NCBI GenBank assembly: GCA_027438535.1
Contig: DAIAMA010000082.1
Location: forward strand, 1-6,229
Source of the DNA: a bacterium
Lineage (GTDB): Bacteria; Pseudomonadota; Gammaproteobacteria; Burkholderiales; Thiobacteraceae
Length of the DNA stretch: 6,229 nucleotides
Reading direction: 5' to 3'
Shown here: positions 1 to 4,696 of the stretch, piece after piece
How the letters are laid out: each line of letters opens with the position of its first letter
Numbering within the stretch: position 1 is the stretch's first letter
Notes under the pieces: model-generated
Database searches by the model: none
What the model saw: the letters and a program-made list of their open reading frames with translations, nothing else
What the model was told of the DNA's origin: nothing
Translations under genes and position numbers: made by a program

Positions 1-70
1 GTGAATGGTGACCGAGCCTTCGCGCCCATCGTGCGAGGCGATGAGCCGGAACCGCCCATGCTTGTCGGCG
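1..70. repeat. 70-bp direct repeat of internal pirin sequence (copy 1; copy 2 at 979-1048)
   Basis: Bases 1-70 match bases 979-1048 in the same orientation with a single difference (t at 6, g at 984). The match stops sharply: 71 onwards is nitroreductase coding sequence, while 1049 onwards stays in the pirin gene. The offset is 978 bp. Copy 1 is therefore a piece of the pirin gene, antisense to the plus strand, joined to a foreign neighbour. The repeat runs to the left edge of the window, so its true length is unknown. It could be a tandem-duplication junction or a chimeric contig end. Confidence 0.9.
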
Positions 71-448
71 CAACGCTGGAGTCCGCGCGCCTTCGATGCC
101 GATAAGCCGGTTTCACCCGCACAAGTACTCGCGCTTCTGGAAGCGGCGCGCTGGGCGCCTTCCTGTAACGGCGATGAACCATGGCGTTATATCGTGTGGG
201 ATAAGACACGCGATCCGGCGGCGTGGCAAAAAGCCTTCGATTGTTTGGCGGAGGGAAACCAAGCCTGGGTCAAGAATACGCCGCTTCTCATCGCCGCAGG
301 TGCCACTTCACGCTTTCGCCACAACGGTAAGGACAACCGCTGGGCGCAATACGACACCGGCGCGGCATCCGTCAGCATTTGCCTGCAAGCGGTGGCGCTG
401 GGGCTGGCGGCGCATCAGATGGGGGGTTTCGATGCGCAGAAGTTGTGA
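5..448 (+). pseudogene. Nitroreductase-family protein, truncated at the C-terminus and with a foreign N-terminus
   Basis: The open frame gives 147 residues. From about residue 22 it is a clear nitroreductase-family flavoprotein of the stand-alone type with the QRWSPRAFD start region. The motif APSCNGDEPWRYIV (about residues 51-64) is the conserved N-terminal FMN/dimer region, and residues 92-143 continue the fold to HQMGGFDAQKL. Such enzymes use NAD(P)H and FMN to reduce nitro-aromatics, quinones or related electrophiles in the cytoplasm. Residues 1-21 are not nitroreductase: they are antisense pirin sequence (see the 70-bp repeat), and a stop codon lies directly before the ATG at 5. The family is usually about 190-200 residues, so some 50-60 C-terminal residues are missing; the TGA at 446-448 comes from antisense doxX sequence. 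As written it is probably non-functional. It converges on doxX, and the two frames overlap at 415-448. The family call is firm; the substrate is unknown. Confidence 0.8.
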
Positions 449-705
449 AATACCAGCGTAACAGGAATCAAGAACAAAAAAATCGCTGCCGCCGCGATGC
501 GCGCGTGCCAGCCGAGCAGGAGCATTAATCCGCCGCCGAGCTCGATTACGATGCTGGCCACCAGCAGCACATGCGCCAGCGGCAGGCCGTGCATCGCCAT
601 ATAGCCCGCGGTGCCTTCGAAGTGGGTGAGTTTGTTGAAGCCTGAAAAAATGAAAATCAATGCGAGTAGTATGCGTCCGGCGAGCGGGGCAATTTGTTTA
701 ATCAT
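415..705 (-). CDS. DoxX-family membrane protein, C-terminally truncated
   Basis: The frame encodes 96 residues. The start ATG (705-703) has a good Shine-Dalgarno AGGAGA at 716-711 with a 5-nt gap. DoxX features are plain: RILLALIFIFSGFNKL (about 11-26) as first membrane segment, then a Gly/Ala-rich loop, a second segment (about 44-65, VIELGGGLMLLLGW) and a third ending in LIPVTLVFHNF (about 78-89). DoxX proteins are usually about 130-150 residues with four membrane segments; here the last segment is gone. The final residues (CASKPPI) are antisense nitroreductase sequence, where the family would normally have HNFW. The gene follows pirin on the same strand after 54 bp and was probably co-transcribed with it. 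DoxX-like proteins act in the inner membrane, often in quinone or thiol redox settings, but the biochemical role of this subgroup is not settled. The truncation may be real or an assembly artefact. Confidence 0.8.
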   Translation of the reverse strand: MIKQIAPLAGRILLALIFIFSGFNKLTHFEGTAGYMAMHGLPLAHVLLVASIVIELGGGLMLLLGWHARIAAAAIFLFLIPVTLVFHNFCASKPPI

Positions 706-732
706 GGTTTTCTCCTGGGTTTAAAAATGTAG

Positions 733-752
733 GGGTGAGGCATGCCTCGCCC
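733..752. repeat. Near-perfect 20-bp palindrome between pirin and doxX (REP-like)
   Basis: The sequence is GGGTGAGGCATGCCTCGCCC, centred between 742 and 743: two 10-bp arms with one G-T pair (736/749) and no spacer. It fills much of the 54-bp gap between the pirin stop and the doxX start. On the minus-strand transcript it would form a GC-rich hairpin followed by CTACATTTTT, so it could attenuate doxX relative to pirin or protect the pirin mRNA end. Its look (AGGGGYGAGGC...GCCTCGCCC) resembles small dispersed intergenic palindromes seen in many environmental proteobacteria; that resemblance is from memory. Confidence 0.5.
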
Positions 753-759
753 GTTCCGG

Positions 760-1458
760 TCACGCCAAATCGAACAACAAAACTTCGGCTGTTTCCAATA
801 CGGAGAGCGTCAACGCTTCCGGGCCATTGATTTTCGCGCCGTCGCCCGCTTCCAACGGATAATTGTTCAAGGCGATGCGGCCGCGCGCCACATGCAAATA
901 GGCGCGGCGCCGGCTATCGAGCGTATAAGTCAGTGCTTGATCGGCATCGAGTACCGCGGCATAGACCGCCGCGTCTTGGTGAAGGGTGACCGAGCCTTCG
1001 CGCCCATCGTGCGAGGCGATGAGCCGGAACCGCCCATGCTTGTCGGCGGCCGGAAAATGCGTTTGCTCATAGCTCGGCGTGAGCCCGGTTTCATTCGGTT
1101 CGATCCAAATTTGCAACAAGTGCACCGGCTCGTGATCGGAAGCATTGGCTTCGCTATGCGTGATACCGGTACCTGCGCTCATGCGCTGCACGTCGCCGAC
1201 GCGAATCACGCTGCCGTTACCCATGCTGTCCTTATGCGTCAGCGCGCCTTCCAGGATATAGGTCACAATTTCCATATCGCGGTGCGGATGGGTAGGGAAA
1301 CCGCTTTTGGGCGCGACCCAGTCCTCGTTGATTACCCGTAGCGCGCCAAAGCCCATCTCTCGAGGATCGTAATAATCGGCGAAAGAAAATGTGTGGTAAG
1401 AATCCAGCCAGCCATGGTTGGCGTGGCCGCGATCATGGCTTTTACGTAGATTAATCAT
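760..1458 (-). CDS. Pirin-family bicupin protein (YhhW-like, quercetin 2,3-dioxygenase type)
   Basis: The protein has 232 residues, the usual length for YhhW-type pirins. The N-terminal cupin carries the full metal site: His57 and His59 ([18 protein letters not shown]), His101 and Glu103 ([13 protein letters not shown]). These match the His57/His59/His101/Glu103 set of E. coli YhhW. The N-terminus ([21 protein letters not shown], residues 12-32) is the family hallmark. The C-terminal cupin (about 120-232) has degenerate metal ligands, as expected. Related proteins show quercetin 2,3-dioxygenase activity in vitro, but the physiological substrate is unknown; links to electrophile and oxidative stress are common. 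The ATG at 1458-1456 follows a purine-rich GGGGGAA. The gene is divergent from a LysR gene that probably controls it, and doxX lies downstream in the same direction. Part of it (979-1048) is repeated at the left window edge. Confidence 0.93.
   Translation of the reverse strand: MINLRKSHDRGHANHGWLDSYHTFSFADYYDPREMGFGALRVINEDWVAPKSGFPTHPHRDMEIVTYILEGALTHKDSMGNGSVIRVGDVQRMSAGTGITHSEANASDHEPVHLLQIWIEPNETGLTPSYEQTHFPAADKHGRFRLIASHDGREGSVTLHQDAAVYAAVLDADQALTYTLDSRRRAYLHVARGRIALNNYPLEAGDGAKINGPEALTLSVLETAEVLLFDLA
979..1048. repeat. 70-bp direct repeat, copy 2 (inside the pirin gene)
   Basis: This is the native copy of the sequence also present at 1-70, since the pirin reading frame runs through it without interruption on both sides. 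The single difference from copy 1 is at 984 (g here, t at 6). The right breakpoint falls after TCGGCG; in copy 1 the next codon is the CAA of nitroreductase QRWSP. A GGCG or GCG shared at the breakpoint is consistent with joining at a short homology. Confidence 0.9.
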
Positions 1459-1531
1459 GGTTCCCCCGAAGGCATAAAGATGGTCGATGGGCTAATGGTA
1501 GGGGAGCCGTACGCAGATTGTTATCGAAATC

Positions 1532-1552
1532 TTCTGAGAGAAACCTTCAGAA
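1532..1552. promoter_or_regulatory. Inverted repeat TTCTGA-N9-TCAGAA, candidate operator
   Basis: Perfect 6-bp arms at 1532-1537 and 1547-1552 surround a 9-bp spacer. Partial symmetry continues outward (CGAAAT on the left, ATTTTG on the right). It lies about 75-125 bp upstream of the pirin start codon, a normal place for a LysR-type activator site. It does not have the textbook T-N11-A centre, so binding by the neighbouring regulator is an inference. Confidence 0.35.
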
Positions 1553-1584
1553 ATTTTGAATGGCAGGAATACCTGTGGCAATGC

Positions 1585-1629
1585 CGGTAGGAACCGCTGC
1601 ATGCTTGCCGGCAGGCAGGGTTCTTACCG
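1585..1629. repeat. Nested dyad: 11-bp outer arms with an 8-bp inner palindrome
   Basis: The outer arms CGGTAGGAACC (1585-1595) and GGTTCTTACCG (1619-1629) pair over 11 bp with one G-T. The 23-bp loop contains the near palindrome TGCTTGCCGGCAGGCA (1602-1617, one G-T pair). Together they form a cruciform-capable element just upstream of the LysR promoter. It could be a regulator binding site or a REP-like element. It is not followed by a T-run, so a terminator is unlikely. Confidence 0.45.
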
Positions 1630-1647
1630 CGATGGCAATGCTATTGC

Positions 1648-1676
1648 TTGCCGATAAGGCGTTCCTGGCAAATAAT
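1648..1676 (+). promoter_or_regulatory. Candidate sigma70 promoter for the LysR gene
   Basis: The -35 TTGCCG (1648-1653) and -10 AATAAT (1671-1676, five of six consensus bases) are separated by exactly 17 bp. The predicted transcript start is near 1683, about 20 nt before the ATG at 1705. A motif copy of the GGYAGGAA type (inverted) overlaps the spacer, which would allow autorepression. The promoter also argues against starting the LysR protein at the TTG at 1648. Confidence 0.5.
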
Positions 1677-1704
1677 TCCGGTATCTCCGTTCGAATTTTT
1701 TGAT

Positions 1705-2598
1705 ATGCGCCTATCCCTTGATTCCCTGCTGGTGCTCGACGCCATTGAGCGTAAGGGCAGCTTCGCGGCCGCGGCGGAGGAATTATTTCGCGTGCCTTCG
1801 GCCATTACCTACACCGTGCAGAAGCTGGAACAAGACTTGGACGTGCCCTTGTTCGACCGCACCGGCCATAAGGCAGTGCTGACGCCGGCGGGGCTTGCAC
1901 TGCTGCGCGATGGCCGGCATCTGTTGCGCGCGGCGCAGGCGCTGGAGTCGCGGGTGAAGCGCGTCGCCACCGGCTACGAAACCGAATTGACGCTGGCGGT
2001 GTCGGATGTCATCGGTGTCGAGCGCCTGTTTCCGGTGCTGCAAGATTTTTACCGCGAGCCCTGCGGCACCGAAGTGAAGTTGATTAGCGAGGTCTATGGC
2101 GGCAGTTGGGATGCGCTGGTGGCGGGCCGCGCGGATTTGTCCATCGGTGCGCCGGGGGAAGGGCCGCCTGGCGGCGGCTATTCGGTGCGGCCCATGGGTA
2201 TGCTCGAATTCGTATTCGCCGTCGCGCCTCAGCACCCGCTGGCCAGCCAGCCGGAGCCGCTGAAGAGCCAAACCCTCTTGCAATACCGCGCCATCTCCGC
2301 CGCCGATAGCTCGCGCCATTTAGCACCGCGCACCTCGGGTTTATTGGTTGGCCAGGAAGTGCTGACCGTGCCCGATATGCGCGCCAAACTTGCCGCGCAT
2401 ATCGCGGGCTTGGGCGTGGGCTATTTGCCGCTGTGGCTGGCGCAACAGGAGGCGCAAGCCGGGCGGCTGGTGATCAAGCAAGTGGAAGAGCTCAAGCCCG
2501 GCATCCCGCTCTATCTGGCATGGCGTACCGATCATGCGGGGCAAGCGCTGGCGTGGTTCGTGGAGCGATTGGGGCGGGAAGCGTTGCTGCCCGCATGA
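1705..2598 (+). CDS. LysR-family transcriptional regulator (YhaJ-like)
   Basis: With the ATG at 1705 the protein has 297 residues, a normal LysR length. The N-terminal winged helix-turn-helix spans about residues 1-60: SLDSLLVLDAIERKGSFAAA, then VPSAITYTVQKLEQDLDVPL and FDRTGHKAVLTPAG. The effector-binding domain follows from about 90 (LTLAVSDVIG) to the end. The wording of the HTH (RGSFAAAAEEL-RVPSAITYTVQKLE) and of the body (ATGYETELTLAVSDVIG, GLGVGYLPLWLAQQEAQAGRL) resembles E. coli YhaJ. YhaJ sits beside the pirin gene yhaK and, as I recall, activates the DoxX-family gene yqjF in response to dinitrotoluene products. Here the divergent pirin-doxX pair is the probable target. A longer frame opens at TTG 1648, but that stretch overlaps the promoter and lies outside the LysR fold. 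There is no clear Shine-Dalgarno before 1705. Confidence 0.9.
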   Translation: MRLSLDSLLVLDAIERKGSFAAAAEELFRVPSAITYTVQKLEQDLDVPLFDRTGHKAVLTPAGLALLRDGRHLLRAAQALESRVKRVATGYETELTLAVSDVIGVERLFPVLQDFYREPCGTEVKLISEVYGGSWDALVAGRADLSIGAPGEGPPGGGYSVRPMGMLEFVFAVAPQHPLASQPEPLKSQTLLQYRAISAADSSRHLAPRTSGLLVGQEVLTVPDMRAKLAAHIAGLGVGYLPLWLAQQEAQAGRLVIKQVEELKPGIPLYLAWRTDHAGQALAWFVERLGREALLPA

Positions 2599-2617
2599 TA
2601 TTTCAGAAAATCTTGAA

Positions 2618-2662
2618 CCGCGGAGGACACGGCGTTCTCTGGGTAATGGTTTTCCTCCGTGG
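2618..2662. repeat. Inverted repeat between the LysR gene and gluQ
   Basis: Arms CCGCGGAGGA (2618-2627) and TCCTCCGTGG (2653-2662) pair over 10 bp with one G-T, around a 25-nt loop. The words AACCGCGGAGGACACGG and TTTCCTCCGTGG recall dispersed intergenic repeats of the form 'AACCRCRGAGGACACRG' known from environmental genomes; this resemblance is from memory. It could also end the LysR transcript, but no T-run follows. It occupies half of the 89-bp gap and ends 25 bp before the gluQ start. Confidence 0.4.
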
Positions 2663-2674
2663 TGGGTGAACTTT

Positions 2675-2680
2675 TAAAAT
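2675..2680 (+). promoter_or_regulatory. Candidate -10 element (TAAAAT) placed for a leaderless gluQ mRNA
   Basis: TAAAAT matches five of six bases of the sigma70 -10 consensus and ends 7 nt before the gluQ ATG. A transcript from it would start at or next to the start codon. No good Shine-Dalgarno lies in the usual window (TAATCCT precedes the ATG). The -35 region is weak. Confidence 0.35.
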
Positions 2681-2687
2681 TAATCCT

Positions 2688-3590
2688 ATGAAGCAAGCTC
2701 GCTACCGCGGCCGTTTTGCGCCATCGCCTTCCGGGCCGCTGCATTTCGGCTCCTTGATATGCGCCTTGGGCAGTTATCTCGATGCCAGGGCGCAGGGCGG
2801 CGAATGGTGGGTGCGCATCGACGATCTCGACCCGCCGCGAGTGGCGCCCGGCGCGGTGGATGCGATTTTGCGCGCGCTCGAAGCCTACGGCTTGACGTGG
2901 GACGGCAGCGTGCAATATCAAAGCCAGCGTAGCGCAGCCTACGAGGCGGCGCTCGAAGCGCTGCGGCGGCGCGGCGTGGTGTATGCCTGCGGCTGCACGC
3001 GGCGCGAGATCGCGGATTCCAATGTGGGGCGCGCGGACGTGGCGATTTATCCCGGCACTTGCCGCGCGGGCCTTGCCCCGCATAAGGCAGCACGGGCGTG
3101 GCGCGTCGATACGCGCGGCGCGCGCGTGCATTTCGAAGACCGGTTGCAAGGCCGGATCGAGCAAGACCTGGAATATGCGGCGGGAGATTTCATCGTGCAG
3201 CGCGCCGATGGCTGGTTTGCCTATCAACTGGCGGCGGTGGTGGACGATGCGGAGCTCGGTATCACCGACATCGTGCGCGGTGCGGATCTAATCGATTCCA
3301 CGCTGCGCCAAGTGTATTTGCGGCGCTTGCTCGATTTGCCCACGCCACGCTATTTACATTTGCCAGTGGCGGTGAATGCGCTGGGCGAAAAGCTTTCCAA
3401 GCAGACCCTGGCGCCGCCGCTGAACATGACTTTTCCGCAATCTACCTTGATCCAAGCCCTGGCCTTTCTTAAGCACGCGCCGCCGCTGGCGCTGCGGCAG
3501 GCGGCCGTGCCGGAAATCCTGTCCTGGGCTATTGCGCATTGGAGTCCGGCGGATCTACCCCAAGCCCGTACAATAGAACAGGAATCGTGA
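2688..3590 (+). CDS. gluQ: Glutamyl-Q tRNA(Asp) synthetase (GluQRS)
   Basis: The protein has 300 residues, typical for GluQRS, which activates glutamate without tRNA and attaches it to queuosine at the wobble position of tRNA(Asp), forming glutamyl-queuosine in the cytoplasm. It is a shortened GluRS catalytic core without the anticodon-binding domain. Visible signatures: RGRFAPSPSGPLHFGSL (8-23) with the HIGH-like HFGS, RIDDLDPPR (43-51), the zinc ligands Cys101-x-Cys103, Tyr121 and Cys125, the YQLAAVVDD..GIT.IVRGADL region (179-201), and KLSKQ (235-239) as the KMSKS equivalent. The second motif reads RIDD where many members have RIED, a conservative change. The ATG at 2688 is supported because conserved sequence begins at residue 6. 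No good ribosome binding site precedes it. The neighbour hslO is co-oriented but 198 bp away, so an operon is not obvious. Confidence 0.96.
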   Translation: MKQARYRGRFAPSPSGPLHFGSLICALGSYLDARAQGGEWWVRIDDLDPPRVAPGAVDAILRALEAYGLTWDGSVQYQSQRSAAYEAALEALRRRGVVYACGCTRREIADSNVGRADVAIYPGTCRAGLAPHKAARAWRVDTRGARVHFEDRLQGRIEQDLEYAAGDFIVQRADGWFAYQLAAVVDDAELGITDIVRGADLIDSTLRQVYLRRLLDLPTPRYLHLPVAVNALGEKLSKQTLAPPLNMTFPQSTLIQALAFLKHAPPLALRQAAVPEILSWAIAHWSPADLPQARTIEQES

Positions 3591-3658
3591 ATCAACCGTA
3601 ACTGGTATTCCGCTGCCAAGCGCTTAAAGTGGAAGCGTAGTCAAACCGGGGCAGCATC

Positions 3659-3721
3659 ATGATTAATGTATTCAACTTCCTCCTCATCTCGATTGTGCTG
3701 GTTACGCTCGTCTTTGCGTAA
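3659..3721 (+). CDS. Possible 20-residue membrane microprotein
   Basis: A short frame ATG 3659 to TAA 3719-3721 encodes a peptide starting MINVFNFLLISI and continuing VLVTLVFA: one hydrophobic segment of about 17 residues without charged residues. It would fit a single membrane-spanning helix. A G-rich stretch (CGGGGC, about 3647-3652) lies 6-8 nt before the ATG and could serve as a weak ribosome binding site. The frame sits alone in the 198-bp gap between gluQ and hslO, and a strong hairpin follows 21 bp after its stop. Such peptides are known in bacteria as regulators of membrane complexes, but I recognise no family, and chance cannot be excluded for a frame this short. Confidence 0.35.
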   Translation: MINVFNFLLISIVLVTLVFA

Positions 3722-3742
3722 GCGTCACAGCGCAGCGTGATC

Positions 3743-3766
3743 GCACGCGGGTTTCGATCCGCGTGC
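3743..3766. repeat. Perfect 8-bp hairpin upstream of hslO
   Basis: GCACGCGG (3743-3750) and CCGCGTGC (3759-3766) are exact inverted arms around the 8-nt loop GTTTCGAT. A weaker dyad (TCAC 3725-3728 with GTGA 3737-3740) precedes it. It could end transcripts from gluQ and the microprotein frame, though the following bases (ATCCCGTG) are not a T-run, so a classical intrinsic terminator is doubtful. It ends 10 bp before the -10-like element of hslO, so it may instead be an operator. Confidence 0.45.
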
Positions 3767-3775
3767 ATCCCGTGC

Positions 3776-3781
3776 TACATT
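3776..3781 (+). promoter_or_regulatory. Candidate -10 element (TACATT) placed for a leaderless hslO mRNA
   Basis: TACATT matches four of six -10 consensus bases and ends exactly 7 nt before the hslO ATG, the same spacing as at gluQ. The intervening TCAGCCT has no Shine-Dalgarno. The -35 region is poor. This is a weak site on its own and is listed because of the shared arrangement. Confidence 0.25.
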
Positions 3782-3788
3782 TCAGCCT

Positions 3789-4685
3789 ATGGATTCCCAT
3801 AGGCCTTTTCCCCTGGATCGCGACACCCTGACCCGGTTTCTGTTCGAGCATGCCGAAGTGCGGGGCGACATCGTGCGGCTCGACGCCACCTGGCGCGCAG
3901 TGCTGGCGCGGCATGCCTATCCCGAGCCGGTACGCCATCTCCTGGGCGAAATGATGGCCGCCGCGGCGCTGCTCGCCACCACGCTAAAGTTCGAAGGCGC
4001 GCTGATCATGCAAATGCAGGGCAGCGGGCCGGTGACGCTGGCGGTAGTGGAATGCGACAATGAATTTCATTTGCGCGCCACCGCCAAATGGCGCGACGAT
4101 CTCGCGGCGGGCGATTTGCCCGCGCTCCTGGGCGACGGCAAATTCGTCATTACCATCGACCCCAAGACCGGCGACCAAAGCTATCAAGGCATCGTGGCTC
4201 TGGAAGGTACGACCGTGGCCCAAGTGCTGGAGCATTACATGCTGCAATCCGAGCAACTGGAGACGCGCTTATGGCTAGCATCCGATGGCGAGCAAGCCTG
4301 TGGTTTGTTGTTGCAACGCTTGCCGGAAAACGCTTCGGAGGACAAAGATGCATGGAATCGCGCACTCAATCTTGGCAACACGCTCACGCCTGGCGAGTTG
4401 TTGGCTCTGCCCGGGCGCGAAGTCCTGCACCGCTTATTTCACGAAGAAGACCTGCGCCTGTTCGATCCGCGGCCGGCGTCGTTTCGTTGCTCCTGTTCAC
4501 GCGAACGGGTGGCGAATATGCTGCGCCTGCTGGGTTTGGGCGAGGTGCATGCCATTCTCGCCGAACGCGGGCTAGTGGAAGTGGATTGCGAATTTTGTAA
4601 TCAACACTATGTCTTCGATGCGGTGGACGCCGAGCAGTTATTCGCGGCGGAGGTCGTGACGCAGCCGGGCAGCACGCGGCATTGA
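3789..4685 (+). CDS. hslO: Hsp33 family redox-regulated molecular chaperone
   Basis: The protein has 298 residues, the usual length. Hsp33 is a cytoplasmic holdase that is inactive when reduced and zinc-bound, and becomes active when oxidants form disulfides in its C-terminal switch. The four zinc-binding cysteines are all present: Cys234-x-Cys236 (FRCSCSRERV) and Cys267-x-x-Cys270 (DCEFCNQHYVF). The N-terminal substrate-binding domain shows RFLFEHAEVRGDIVRL (about 16-31), LLGEMMAAAALLATTLKFEG, IMQMQGSGPV and YQGIVALEG. The ATG at 3789 is chosen because the conserved sequence starts near residue 10 and no other start fits. No ribosome binding site is evident. The gene converges on the CbiM-like gene, with 11 bp between the stop codons. 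Hsp33 would respond to the same kind of oxidative stress as the pirin/DoxX cluster, but nothing in the sequence ties them together. Confidence 0.97.
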   Translation: MDSHRPFPLDRDTLTRFLFEHAEVRGDIVRLDATWRAVLARHAYPEPVRHLLGEMMAAAALLATTLKFEGALIMQMQGSGPVTLAVVECDNEFHLRATAKWRDDLAAGDLPALLGDGKFVITIDPKTGDQSYQGIVALEGTTVAQVLEHYMLQSEQLETRLWLASDGEQACGLLLQRLPENASEDKDAWNRALNLGNTLTPGELLALPGREVLHRLFHEEDLRLFDPRPASFRCSCSRERVANMLRLLGLGEVHAILAERGLVEVDCEFCNQHYVFDAVDAEQLFAAEVVTQPGSTRH

Positions 4686-4696
4686 GCAATACGGCA

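Larger units (their letters stand above)
1459..1704. promoter_or_regulatory. Divergent intergenic region between pirin and the LysR gene
   Basis: These 246 bp hold no convincing gene. The left part (about 1490-1560) is AT-richer and carries the perfect inverted repeat TTCTGA-N9-TCAGAA. The middle and right part (1562-1670) carries a nested dyad and four copies of a GGYAGGAA-like motif. A good sigma70-type promoter for the LysR gene lies at 1648-1676. A divergent regulator/target layout like this is standard for LysR-type systems, so pirin and doxX are the likely targets. I could not identify a convincing promoter for pirin on the minus strand; GATAAC near 1526-1521 is only a weak -10 candidate. 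Confidence 0.6.

Noticed and set aside
1..70. Transposon or insertion-sequence end
   Set aside because: No transposase, terminal inverted repeat or target-site duplication is seen; the repeated sequence is simply part of the pirin coding region.
742..1341. 199-residue plus-strand open frame
   Set aside because: It lies antisense to the pirin gene, whose protein has all metal ligands. The plus frame is Arg/Ile-rich with no recognisable fold, typical of a GC-rich shadow.
1648..1704. Upstream TTG start for the LysR protein (19 extra residues)
   Set aside because: The stretch overlaps a good -35/-10 promoter and lies outside the normal LysR N-terminus; MRLSLDSL at 1705 fits the family start.
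2532..3227. 231-residue minus-strand open frame
   Set aside because: Antisense to gluQ and the LysR 3' end; low-complexity Arg/Ala/Pro composition and no family motif.
3743..3766. Classical intrinsic terminator after gluQ
   Set aside because: The hairpin is perfect, but no T-run follows on either strand, so it is listed as a hairpin only.
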